From NCBI GenBank assembly GCA_003649665.1, contig QMSL01000014.1, forward strand, positions 1-14,761: 14,761 bases of DNA. Direction: 5' to 3'. Both the position numbers and the translations under genes were made by a program. Of this stretch, positions 1 to 7,301 are shown one piece after another. Source of the stretch: Thermoprotei archaeon (lineage in GTDB: Archaea > Thermoproteota > Thermoprotei > QMSL01 > B3-G16). The first letter of the stretch is position 1; each line of letters begins with the position of its first letter. The notes beneath the pieces are model-generated. The model saw nothing but the letters and a program-made list of their open reading frames with translations, had not been told where the DNA came from and ran no database searches.

Positions 1-405
1 AAATCTTATCTTCCTCCAAGCGGTCCAGGTATTCGGGTTGATTCTTACCTATATCCGGGGGTAGAGATACCGCCATTCTATGATCCACTAATAGCAAAGT
101 TAATTTCATGGGGTGCTAATAGATCTGAAGCTATTCGTCGCCTTGATCGAGCGTTGTTGGAGTTCCATATAACTGGCGTCAAGACAAACATACCCTTACA
201 TCATTCGATACTGAGGGATCCCGAGTTCATAAAGGGCACTTACACAACCCTTACCCTTGAGAAGAAGATACTAGCAAATGTGTCAGAGATACAAACATTG
301 TCACTCCCAATTAAGACTACTGAGAGACCAATTCCATTATCAACAGGATATAGAGTTAATGCATGGAAGCTCTCTGCCAAATTGGCAATGCTTGAGGTGG
401 ATTAA
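1..405 (+). CDS. Biotin carboxylase subunit, C-terminal part (5' truncated by window edge)
   Basis: The frame is open from the first base and encodes 134 residues before TAA. The run RVDSYLYPGVEIPPFYDPLIAK matches the C-terminal lobe of biotin carboxylase, in particular the conserved R-V-D-S and Y-D-P-(L/M)-(I/L)-A-K motifs. It is followed by GVKTNIPLH and LRDPEF, also typical of the family. The enzyme carboxylates biotin on a carrier protein using ATP and bicarbonate. In archaea it serves acetyl/propionyl-CoA carboxylase or two-subunit pyruvate carboxylase, and the window cannot say which. A tail of about 45 residues follows the usual end of the catalytic domain, and no biotinyl-lysine motif (MKM) is visible, so the carrier must be a separate protein. 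The stop overlaps the next start (TAATG), suggesting coupled translation. The ATP-grasp and N-terminal domains lie outside the window. Confidence 0.93.
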   Translation, partial: KSYLPPSGPGIRVDSYLYPGVEIPPFYDPLIAKLISWGANRSEAIRRLDRALLEFHITGVKTNIPLHHSILRDPEFIKGTYTTLTLEKKILANVSEIQTLSLPIKTTERPIPLSTGYRVNAWKLSAKLAMLEVD

Positions 406-1562
406 TGTTAGCGGCCAGACGGAATATACTTCCCATAATATTAATGGGTACACTGTTAACCTCGTTATTAGTTGCAATAAATAGCAACGTCCTTAATAGT
501 CTTGGGAAAGGTCGATCTGAGCATTACCTAATCGTAGGCGTTTATGGCGGTAAATATGTAAACGAAAGCTCCTTACATTTTATCATGAGGGAATTAGAGG
601 ATACTTCGATTAGGATAGGTAATGTCACTTGGAGGATTAAGGCATATCTCATAACGGAGTCAGACATTAAGATAAAGTATGATATCGGTATGTTATATGA
701 TATCATAATATTGCCTGATGGCGACATGTCGAGTTATGTATCTGCCTTATCTGCTCTTCGTGATGAAGTCTCTAGAACATTACAGCTTGGCGGTGGCTTC
801 ATAGGAATAGGCTCTGGTGCCTATGTTGTTACAAGGGATATTGTCTACCCTGGAACGAAGGAATTGAAATATACAGGATGGGGAATAGTCGATGTACGAA
901 CGTATGTAGTCACGTATAGCGGTAACGTTACATTAAGGCTAACCAATTATGGGCTAAGCATATTTAATAAGACTACGTCCATATTTAACAAAACATGCGG
1001 CTATGTATTTGACATATTCTCTCATGGCCTTCCCTTAGCTATAATAGAGAGCGCTATGAATGCCTCAGGCAATATATCCTTAGTGATAGGCTATCCTATT
1101 TCAATCGCATATGAGGGTGATCAATTTCGATCCATTCTGATAGGATATACTGATCTCTCACCTAGGGAATTGATGTACAGTATCGCTTATGTAACCTATT
1201 TACTGAATCCATCTCCAAGGGGGATAATCGCAAAGATAAATATCTTGACCCAGCTCATGTATAATGTCACTTTTCCTCTTACTTCTAGCTCCGTAAAGAA
1301 GGCGAAGGCATACCTATCTGAAGCAATTGATTGTGTATATGAGGATCCCTATAAGGCGCTTACACTATACTATAGTGCTAAATCAATACTTCGTAAGGAC
1401 TATCTTCATTGGCTATCATATCAGGAGAGGAAGTATATATTTAAGAGTATCCTCTTTCTCTCTCTTCTTATTGTAACAATAATGTCCTCTCTCCTATTCG
1501 TATATATTCAGTACATGAAGAGAAAGCACTTCAAATTAAGAAGGAAAGGTAAGAAAATATGA
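405..1562 (+). CDS. Membrane-anchored extracytoplasmic protein with a cysteine-less class I glutamine amidotransferase-like (BPL_N-like) domain
   Basis: This 385-residue protein is not assigned to a named gene. Residues 8-25 form an N-terminal hydrophobic segment after RR, and residues 345-368 form a second one followed by a very basic tail (KRKHFKLRRKGKK). The positive-inside rule therefore puts residues about 30-340 outside the cell. Eight N-glycosylation sequons (N53, N73, N174, N188, N195, N219, N223, N287) agree with this. Within the outer domain, VGVY (44-47), the IIILPDGD strand (100-107) and GGGFIGIGSGAY (129-140) resemble the BPL_N/GATase-1 fold. There GG(Y/F)xGICAGAY carries the nucleophile, but here the cysteine position is Gly136, so amidotransferase chemistry is unlikely. 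Residues 295-340 look helical. The start ATG overlaps the biotin carboxylase stop and follows GAGGTG. It overlaps the next gene by ATGA. The fold call is by motif only; a ligand-binding or scaffold role is a guess. Confidence 0.8.
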   Translation: MLAARRNILPIILMGTLLTSLLVAINSNVLNSLGKGRSEHYLIVGVYGGKYVNESSLHFIMRELEDTSIRIGNVTWRIKAYLITESDIKIKYDIGMLYDIIILPDGDMSSYVSALSALRDEVSRTLQLGGGFIGIGSGAYVVTRDIVYPGTKELKYTGWGIVDVRTYVVTYSGNVTLRLTNYGLSIFNKTTSIFNKTCGYVFDIFSHGLPLAIIESAMNASGNISLVIGYPISIAYEGDQFRSILIGYTDLSPRELMYSIAYVTYLLNPSPRGIIAKINILTQLMYNVTFPLTSSSVKKAKAYLSEAIDCVYEDPYKALTLYYSAKSILRKDYLHWLSYQERKYIFKSILFLSLLIVTIMSSLLFVYIQYMKRKHFKLRRKGKKI

Positions 1563-3457
1563 AAATCACTAAAATTAAGGCTCCTCTCCTCTTCTGGGAT
1601 ATTGAGCATAATGTTCCTCTCCTAGAGAGACCTGAAGAGGGAGAATATATTGTTGTGAAGGCCACTCCTCCAAGAGATGTACGTCCTCTAATGGGCCTTG
1701 ATGTGGAAATTACTATTAATGCTATAATAAGTGAACTAAAGGATAATAACGTGGTGAAAGTTCTTCTTCCACCTAACGAAGTAGCATTGTTAAACAAGGT
1801 GCCTTATGTTGATGCTGGAGACGAGATAATAGTTGAGGGAAGAATCGTAGGACATAGGTTCTACGATCCGATAAGACGAGAATGGCGATTTAAGCCGCTT
1901 TATGAAGGCGTAGCCCGTATGGTAAATGACGAAATAGGCAGCTTCGCAATAGTAAATCTCCCCAAATTAACTCGAGGATTTACAGTACATAGAGGAGACA
2001 TAATTAAAGCTCATTTCGAATACGAGAAAGGTAGATTCGTTGCTGTGAGTACTAAGAACGGTAAATACCATGCAGTAGCGAAGATAGTCCGAGGTCGTAG
2101 ATTGCATGTGATAAAGGCATGGAAGGCTCGTGATCCGAGGTATATTAATAAGTCGTCTTCTATTAACGACGTAATTAAGGCTAATGAGCATCGATTAAAC
2201 GTTCTGGTAAGTAAAGCCAAGCTGATAATAAGAGATGCCTTAGAAAGGCATAATGCTGTTCCTGTGATCTCCTTTTCAGGCGGGAAAGATAGCTTAGTAG
2301 TCCTCGATATAGCATGTAAAGAACTAGGTATTGATAACGTAATATTTAATGATACTGGCCTTGAACTTCCCGAAACAATAAGAGCTGTTGAGCAAGCTGC
2401 AGATCATTATGGAGTCGATATACTCATAGCATCGGCTAATGATAGCTTCTTTAAGGCACTACCCATCATGGGGCCTCCTGCAAGGGATTATCGATGGTGT
2501 TGCAAGATATGTAAGCTTAGACCAATCGCAAAGCTCTACAGAACTACTTTTAGAGGCCAAGTAATGAGCATAGTCGGTCAGAGAAAGCTAGAGTCCTTCG
2601 CTAGGGCATTTGCACCAATAGTAAGTAGAAGCTTATGGATACCTGAGAACATAGTAGTTGCTCCGATAAACGAATGGACTGCACTTGACGTATGGTTGTA
2701 CATATTCCGAAAGAAATTAAGACCAAATGTACTATACATGAAGGGCCTAGATAGGATAGGGTGTTGGTTATGTCCAGCATGTGAATTAGCCGAGTACGAA
2801 ATAGTGAAGAAACTTCACCCTGACTTATGGAATTCATGGGAGAGTTATCTACGTAAATGGGCCAAGAAACATGGAATACCACAGGCATGGGTTGACTATG
2901 GTGGATGGCGATGGTTGTCAATACCTGGAGACTTCAAGAGGTTAATGGAGCAACTCAAGGTTAATGTAAAGTCGTTCGACATCCCTAGATATGATCTAAA
3001 CCTTCACCCACTGGAAGTAAAAGAGAACAAAATACAACTCATAATCAATAATTTTGACCCCAAGCGTTTCCTTAGATTTGTTCCAATATTGAGCAAGAAT
3101 TTTAAGAGCATGAATAACTCAATAGTAGTATTCATCAACGATCTAAAACTGGAAGTATCTAAGGATATTATAACGATCTCATCACTAAGGGGTTCCATTC
3201 CTCAAGAGGATCTCTACATCATACTTAGTGTTATCCTTCGTTCACACCTTTGTGTAGCATGTGGTTTATGTGAGCTATGGTGTCCTAATTCAGCCATTAC
3301 CCTTAAGGGCAATATGCCATACGTTGATATGGATAAGTGTACCTCATGTCAGATATGTAATGAGAGATGCTTTATATCTCAGAAAATATCAGTGGAAGTA
3401 ATGAAAAGATATTTCAATGAGACCTCCGGTGATAAGCGTGAAGAGAAGACGTCCTAG
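1559..3457 (+). CDS. PP-loop ATPase of the PAPS/APS reductase-like family with C-terminal 2[4Fe-4S] ferredoxin domain
   Basis: The 632-residue protein has several parts. Residues 1-230 form an N-terminal region that includes a probable PUA-like, RNA-binding-type segment (about 125-192, low certainty). The PP-loop is S240-GGKDS, followed by a CysH-type adenylate-binding core. Cys314-Cys315, with Cys318, and Cys402/405/408 recall the CC-x(~80)-CxxC set that holds a [4Fe-4S] cluster in APS reductases. The C-terminus has two CxxCxxCxxxC motifs (565/568/571/575 and 594/597/600/604), a bacterial-type ferredoxin; the usual Pro after the last cysteine is Phe in the second. The family is archaeal and poorly characterised. 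The ECGLH-type tail of true PAPS reductases is absent. The neighbours (ASCH protein, Thg1, AspRS) favour a role in RNA modification or sulfur transfer over sulfate assimilation, by inference. ATG follows GGAAAGGT and overlaps the upstream stop. Confidence 0.87.
   Translation: MKITKIKAPLLFWDIEHNVPLLERPEEGEYIVVKATPPRDVRPLMGLDVEITINAIISELKDNNVVKVLLPPNEVALLNKVPYVDAGDEIIVEGRIVGHRFYDPIRREWRFKPLYEGVARMVNDEIGSFAIVNLPKLTRGFTVHRGDIIKAHFEYEKGRFVAVSTKNGKYHAVAKIVRGRRLHVIKAWKARDPRYINKSSSINDVIKANEHRLNVLVSKAKLIIRDALERHNAVPVISFSGGKDSLVVLDIACKELGIDNVIFNDTGLELPETIRAVEQAADHYGVDILIASANDSFFKALPIMGPPARDYRWCCKICKLRPIAKLYRTTFRGQVMSIVGQRKLESFARAFAPIVSRSLWIPENIVVAPINEWTALDVWLYIFRKKLRPNVLYMKGLDRIGCWLCPACELAEYEIVKKLHPDLWNSWESYLRKWAKKHGIPQAWVDYGGWRWLSIPGDFKRLMEQLKVNVKSFDIPRYDLNLHPLEVKENKIQLIINNFDPKRFLRFVPILSKNFKSMNNSIVVFINDLKLEVSKDIITISSLRGSIPQEDLYIILSVILRSHLCVACGLCELWCPNSAITLKGNMPYVDMDKCTSCQICNERCFISQKISVEVMKRYFNETSGDKREEKTS
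3428..3433 (+). promoter_or_regulatory. Shine-Dalgarno GGTGAT that selects the GTG start of the ASCH gene
   Basis: GGTGAT complements the archaeal 16S 3' end (AUCACCUCC) and lies 4 nt before GTG at 3438. The ATG at 3417 has no comparable site upstream. The same GGTGAT-plus-3-to-6-nt arrangement precedes several other genes in this window. Confidence 0.6.
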
Positions 3458-4061
3458 GAAGGTTTTCCTAGGAAGGCATCTTATGGTTAAGGGTGAGTAT
3501 GTAGATGCGATACTACGAGGCGAGAAGACAACAACTGTTAGATTAGGTATAGTTATCCCGAAATATAGGACTATAATAATACATGGTGGCGGTAAGGTAA
3601 TTGGAAAGGCCATAATCGAAGAGGTAAAACATAAGCGGATACGAGAACTAACAGATGCAGATGCTAAGCTTGATGGCTTTTCAAGTAAAGAGGAACTTTT
3701 AAGGGAGTTAAAGAAAGTCTATAAGGATATAGCTCCAAGCGACTACGCTACTATAATAAAATTTAGGCTTATACAGTTAGCCAAAGATACATCCGAGGAT
3801 CATATGTACTTAGGATTCGATCCCGTTGACATAGCGAGAATTGCTATGCGATATGACTTACCTTTAAGTGAGGATGAATGGAAAATACTAGAGCTAGTAT
3901 CACGTAGGGGTAGCATAAGGCGAGCAGCACAGGAATTAGGAGGTCTTGAGAAAAGGAGGATAATACGCAGAGTATTACGTAAGGTCACTAAATTACTAGT
4001 TGCTAAGGGCGTGATAAAGCCTGAGCGAAAGGAGCATCAGGAGAATGTGGAAAAATCATGA
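3438..4061 (+). CDS. ASCH domain protein with C-terminal winged-helix-like region
   Basis: The protein is 207 residues from the GTG at 3438, or 214 from an ATG at 3417; the GTG is preferred for its Shine-Dalgarno. The N-terminal part, with HLMVKGEYVDAILRGEKTTTVRLG, is the ASCH signature (G28-x-K30-xxxx-R35), a PUA-related beta-barrel fold thought to bind RNA or a nucleotide-like ligand. Residues about 125-205 (DLPLSEDEWKILELVSRRGS, then IRRAAQELGG and a basic helix RRIIRRVLRKVTKLL) look like a helix-turn-helix or winged helix of the kind that binds DNA or RNA. The gene overlaps the upstream PP-loop gene by 20 bp, so the two are probably translated together and may act on the same RNA. The exact target is unknown. 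The domain call is firm; the HTH call is moderate. Confidence 0.85.
   Translation: MKRRRPRKVFLGRHLMVKGEYVDAILRGEKTTTVRLGIVIPKYRTIIIHGGGKVIGKAIIEEVKHKRIRELTDADAKLDGFSSKEELLRELKKVYKDIAPSDYATIIKFRLIQLAKDTSEDHMYLGFDPVDIARIAMRYDLPLSEDEWKILELVSRRGSIRRAAQELGGLEKRRIIRRVLRKVTKLLVAKGVIKPERKEHQENVEKS
3452..3473 (+). repeat. Perfect 9-bp hairpin at the junction of the PP-loop and ASCH genes
   Basis: TCCTAGGAA (3452-3460) and TTCCTAGGA (3465-3473) form a perfect inverted repeat around a 4-nt loop GGTT. The first arm contains the TAG stop of the PP-loop gene (3455-3457), and the hairpin lies 12 nt after the ASCH GTG codon. It may couple or tune translation across the junction; this is seen as structure only. 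Confidence 0.45.
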
Positions 4062-4066
4062 GGTGA
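4061..4066 (+). promoter_or_regulatory. Shine-Dalgarno AGGTGA for Thg1
   Basis: AGGTGA shares its first base with the TGA stop of the ASCH gene and lies 7 nt before the TTG at 4074, which supports that TTG as the start of thg1. Confidence 0.6.
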
Positions 4067-4073
4067 ATTACTC

Positions 4074-4856
4074 TTGAGGGATTCCCTTCCCTCTCTATTC
4101 AAGGAAAGAGAGATTTTCTCCTCATTAAGGATCCCCAAGGATTTCAAATTTTTAGCAGTACGTTGTGATGGTCGTTGTTTTCACAAGTTAACGGACAAGC
4201 TTAATTTTAAGAAACCATATGATATGCGCTTTGCGCAAGCTATGGTCACGACCACTTTAATGGTCTTAAGGGAATGGCGCGATGTAATGCGATTAGCGTA
4301 TACCTTTTCAGATGAGATAAGCTTCATAATGAGAGCTCCTTTCCCCTTCTCTGGGCGTATTGAAAAATTAGATTCGCTAATAGCAGCAACGACAAGTAGT
4401 GCATTTACACTATCATTATTGAGGTTTACTGGTAAGCATGTGCTTGTACAATTTGATGCACGACTAATTCCCCTTCACAATGAGGATGAAGTCATTGATT
4501 ATCTATATTCAAGGCAATTGGAGGCATGGCGTAACTTCATAAATTCCGTATCCTTCTATCATTTAGTGATAAATAAACACATGGATCCGGAAACTGCCAA
4601 TAAAAAGTTACTCGGGAAGAAGGTTGTTGAAAGGATTACTCTGCTTAAGTCAAACGGAGTGAAGCTTGAATCAATGCCATTATGGATGAGGCGAGGAATT
4701 TTAATTTATATAAGGAAAGTGAAGAAGAGAGGCTATGATCCGATCAGCAAACGGGAAGTGGAGACGTCAAGAAACGTTCCTTTTGTCATTTGGTCTCCTC
4801 CTTTATTTAAATCGCCTGAGGGTGAAGTATTGATACGAGCTGCTCTCTCCCAATAA
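4074..4856 (+). CDS. thg1: Thg1-family 3'-5' polymerase (tRNA-His guanylyltransferase / Thg1-like protein)
   Basis: This 260-residue protein has the Thg1 catalytic core. F26-L-A-V-R-C-D32-G33-R-C-F-H37 matches the (V/I)RxDGRxFH motif, and F78-S-D80-E81-I-S-F matches the SDE(I/V)SF motif. D32 and D80 are the two-metal ligands shared with canonical polymerases. The later HINN-type region is recognisable only as SFYHLVINK. Thg1 enzymes add G-1 to the 5' end of tRNA-His or, for Thg1-like proteins, repair 5'-truncated tRNAs using the 3' strand as template. Which job applies depends on whether the genome's tRNA-His gene encodes G-1. The start is TTG, set by AGGTGA. The gene lies 12 bp after the ASCH gene and 57 bp before aspS, and hisS is 2.4 kb away. 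The family assignment is secure; the subclass is not. Confidence 0.93.
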   Translation: MRDSLPSLFKEREIFSSLRIPKDFKFLAVRCDGRCFHKLTDKLNFKKPYDMRFAQAMVTTTLMVLREWRDVMRLAYTFSDEISFIMRAPFPFSGRIEKLDSLIAATTSSAFTLSLLRFTGKHVLVQFDARLIPLHNEDEVIDYLYSRQLEAWRNFINSVSFYHLVINKHMDPETANKKLLGKKVVERITLLKSNGVKLESMPLWMRRGILIYIRKVKKRGYDPISKREVETSRNVPFVIWSPPLFKSPEGEVLIRAALSQ

Positions 4857-4857
4857 G

Positions 4858-4867
4858 ACATATATCG
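4858..4867 (+). promoter_or_regulatory. Possible TATA box for aspS
   Basis: ACATATATCG in the 57-bp gap has a TATA-like core. A start of transcription about 25 nt downstream would leave a leader of about 25 nt that contains the GAGGGGATC ribosome binding site. It is weak evidence; read-through from thg1 is equally possible. Confidence 0.3.
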
Positions 4868-4913
4868 CCGTAGTTATTAGATATTTTGAATAGTCAAGAA
4901 CGAGGGGATCTCA

Positions 4914-6209
4914 TTGAAGGAGATCTTCATTAAAGACCTAGATAAACTAAAGGGCAAAGAGGTCACAATCAAAGCATGGGTTCATAACGTCCGATTACTG
5001 GGAAAGCTTGCATTCATAGTATTAAGAGACTGTAGCGGCTTGGTACAGGCTGTAGTGAAAAATAATGATGAATTATTAAAGATAGCAAGGGAGTTAAGTT
5101 TCGAGGACGTCATTGAGATAAAGGGTGTGATTGCTCCTAGTCGATCTAAGATAGCGCCTGTAGAGATTATAGTTAGCGATATAAGAATATTAAATAAAGC
5201 ATCTCCTTTACCTCTAGACGTTAGTGGGAAGGTATCTGCTGAGCTTGGAACACGCTTAAGATATCGCGTAATAGACTTAAAGAGACCGGAGAACATAGCG
5301 ATATTTAAGATACAGGCAGAGCTCATAGATGCCTTCAGGAGGTTTCTGAGGGCAAAAAATTTCATTGAGGTAAGTACCCCTAAGATAGTCGCTACAAGTA
5401 CTGAAGGAGGGGCTGAACTCTTTGAAGTTAAGTACTTTGAGTATAAGGCTTATCTTGCACAAAGCCCTCAAATCTATAAGCAACTCCTAGTTATAGCGGG
5501 ATTTGAAAGGGTATTTGAAGTCGGTCATGCGTATAGGGCTGAGAAACATAATACTACTCGTCACTTAAATGAATACATAAGTCTTGATGTGGAGATGGGA
5601 TTTATAGATAATGAAATGGATTTAATAAGGTTAGAAGAAGATCTAATAAAATATATGCTTGATTCCGTATCAGAGAACTGTAAGACTGAGTTAAGCCTCC
5701 TAAATGCCGAAGTGCCTGAGGTTACTGAAATACCAAAGCTCACCTTCCCTGAAGTTGTAGAAATACTCACCGAATATTTCAATTTACCCGAGTATAAGGA
5801 AGCAGTAGACTTAGATCAAAGGGGAGAAGAACTCATCTGTAGATATGTTAAAGAGAACTATGACTGCGATTTCGTATTCGTAGATCTATTCCCACTTGAG
5901 GGTAGACCATTCTATACAATGCCTTTCAATGAGAAGCTTGGTAGATCCTTCGATTTATTATTCAGAGGCTTAGAAATATCAACCGGCAGTCAGAGGATAC
6001 ATGATTATAATCTTCTAGTAAGCCAAATGCGAGCAAAGGGTCTCAATCCTGAAGATTTCAAGTATTATATTGAGGCATTCAAATACGGAGCTCCTCCTCA
6101 TGGAGGTTTTGCCATAGGAGCAGAGCGTCTTACAATGAAGTTGCTCGGGCTTAGAAATATACGGGAAGCATCCCTGTTCCCAAGGGATAGATATAGAGTT
6201 GTTCCATAG
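4914..6209 (+). CDS. aspS: Aspartyl-tRNA synthetase, archaeal type (probably non-discriminating, AspRS/AspRS-Asn)
   Basis: The 431-residue protein is the normal length for archaeal/eukaryotic-type AspRS, which charges tRNA with aspartate in the cytoplasm. An N-terminal OB-fold anticodon-binding domain (about 1-100) precedes the class II core: Q183-S-P-Q, motif 2 R208-A-E-K-H-N-T-T-R216, and motif 3 GGFAIGAERL near the C-terminus, with the usual FPRD end. In the anticodon domain AWVHNVR puts His24 where discriminating archaeal enzymes such as that of Thermococcus have Trp26. His there is a known mark of enzymes that also charge tRNA-Asn for GatCAB. The second marker (Lys85 versus Pro) is not clear here. 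The start is TTG behind GAGGGGATC. It converges on the minus-strand GTPase with a 21-bp gap. Confidence 0.96.
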   Translation: MKEIFIKDLDKLKGKEVTIKAWVHNVRLLGKLAFIVLRDCSGLVQAVVKNNDELLKIARELSFEDVIEIKGVIAPSRSKIAPVEIIVSDIRILNKASPLPLDVSGKVSAELGTRLRYRVIDLKRPENIAIFKIQAELIDAFRRFLRAKNFIEVSTPKIVATSTEGGAELFEVKYFEYKAYLAQSPQIYKQLLVIAGFERVFEVGHAYRAEKHNTTRHLNEYISLDVEMGFIDNEMDLIRLEEDLIKYMLDSVSENCKTELSLLNAEVPEVTEIPKLTFPEVVEILTEYFNLPEYKEAVDLDQRGEELICRYVKENYDCDFVFVDLFPLEGRPFYTMPFNEKLGRSFDLLFRGLEISTGSQRIHDYNLLVSQMRAKGLNPEDFKYYIEAFKYGAPPHGGFAIGAERLTMKLLGLRNIREASLFPRDRYRVVP

Positions 6210-6230
6210 AGCTCTTGCAGGATAATTAAT

Positions 6231-7301
6231 TTAGTCATAAGATATCACCATTCCTACGCACTTAGGCTCCTTTTGATCTCTAAGTACAACTACACCTAGC
6301 CATATATCCTCCTTATAGGGCTCTATACATATCGGTCTTCTAAAGCTAAGTATCACTTCATCACCTTTCATTCCCTCTATTCTGCATTGAGCTTGTGCCG
6401 TGTGAAAGCATGCTATAAGGGAGCTACCTTCCCTTAACTTCTCCTTCATCCATGATATCTTGACTTCCATCTTTATCGCTCGTTTAGGCGGATGTTCAGG
6501 CGAACTTATTACACACCCCCTTTTGATATATTGCCTCCCTATACCTCTAAGTTGTATGCCTATATCCTCTCCGGCTCTTGCCTCATTTATTGCCTTCTGA
6601 TCCTGCTCTATGCTTACAACAGAGCCCAATTTATAGTTGGGTAAGAGTAGTACCTCATCTCCTATCTTAATCCTCCCACGTGCTATTATGCCATAAGCTA
6701 TGTTAAGAACGCCGTGAATACCCATTACTGGAAGCCTTAGTCTATCCTGAGGTCTATCGTTCCTAGGGACCTTCTTGATGAACTTTATTATTTCCTCCAT
6801 CCCCTCCCCATTAGCTACTGAAACTCTCAAGGGGCCTCCTGTTATACTGTCAGATGACATTTTAATCTTATCAGCTTTATTGAGCACTACGAGTCTCTGC
6901 CCTATTTTATATAGGCTCATCAATTCCTCATAAAATCTCAAAAGAGTATTGTTTTTAGTACCTTCCTCAAGGACTACTATGACAGCATCTGATGCTAGGA
7001 GGGCTGAGACTACATCCGATAGTCCCGTGATAAGTCCTGGAGTATCGAGTATAAGTACCTTCTCTTGATCAATCTTAAGATTTATGAAGTTAAGCCTTAA
7101 CGTATGTCCCTTCTCTCGATCCTCAAACCTTGTATCAACAAGTAATGAATAGTATAACCTCCTGCCCAGAGCTTTTGCATCATTAACAGCATCCTCTATA
7201 GCAAGCTCTCCTACTTGTCCTAGATCTACGAGTAGTCTTCCGATTATAGAGGACTTACCGGATGATGGTGGACCTATGAAGGATATTATCTTTTTCCTCA
7301 T
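6231..7301 (-). CDS. Short EF-1A/SelB-like translational GTPase with a non-canonical G3 motif (DTPGL)
   Basis: The 356-residue protein begins with a P-loop GTPase domain: G1 G10-PPSSGKS, a switch I region with DREKGHT67 recalling (E/D)ERxRGIT, G3 D86-TPGL90, G4 N141-KAD144 and G5 SVANGEG (161-167). Residues about 190-270 (GVLNIAYGIIARGRIKIGDEVLL) are a beta-barrel like EF-Tu domain II, and the rest resembles domain III, so the order is that of EF-1A, aSelB and IF2-gamma. It is shorter than EF-1A (about 430). Translational GTPases have His after DxPG to activate water; here it is Leu90, and the G1 loop is also atypical, so hydrolysis must be slow or use another route. The gene overlaps hisS by ATGA and follows AAGGTGATTAC-ATG, implying co-translation. 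The function is unknown; a ribosome- or tRNA-linked role is inferred. Confidence 0.85.
   Translation of the reverse strand: MRKKIISFIGPPSSGKSSIIGRLLVDLGQVGELAIEDAVNDAKALGRRLYYSLLVDTRFEDREKGHTLRLNFINLKIDQEKVLILDTPGLITGLSDVVSALLASDAVIVVLEEGTKNNTLLRFYEELMSLYKIGQRLVVLNKADKIKMSSDSITGGPLRVSVANGEGMEEIIKFIKKVPRNDRPQDRLRLPVMGIHGVLNIAYGIIARGRIKIGDEVLLLPNYKLGSVVSIEQDQKAINEARAGEDIGIQLRGIGRQYIKRGCVISSPEHPPKRAIKMEVKISWMKEKLREGSSLIACFHTAQAQCRIEGMKGDEVILSFRRPICIEPYKEDIWLGVVVLRDQKEPKCVGMVISYD

Noticed and set aside
3417..3437. ATG 3417 as the start of the ASCH gene
   Set aside because: There is no ribosome binding site before it, whereas GGTGAT lies 4 nt before GTG 3438. It stays possible.
1559..3457. Naming the PP-loop protein CysH (assimilatory PAPS/APS reductase)
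   Set aside because: The C-terminal ECGLH-type motif is absent, extra N- and C-terminal domains are present, and no other sulfate-assimilation gene is nearby.
6210..6230. Shared terminator between convergent aspS and the GTPase gene
   Set aside because: The 21-bp gap has no hairpin and no clear T-run on either strand.
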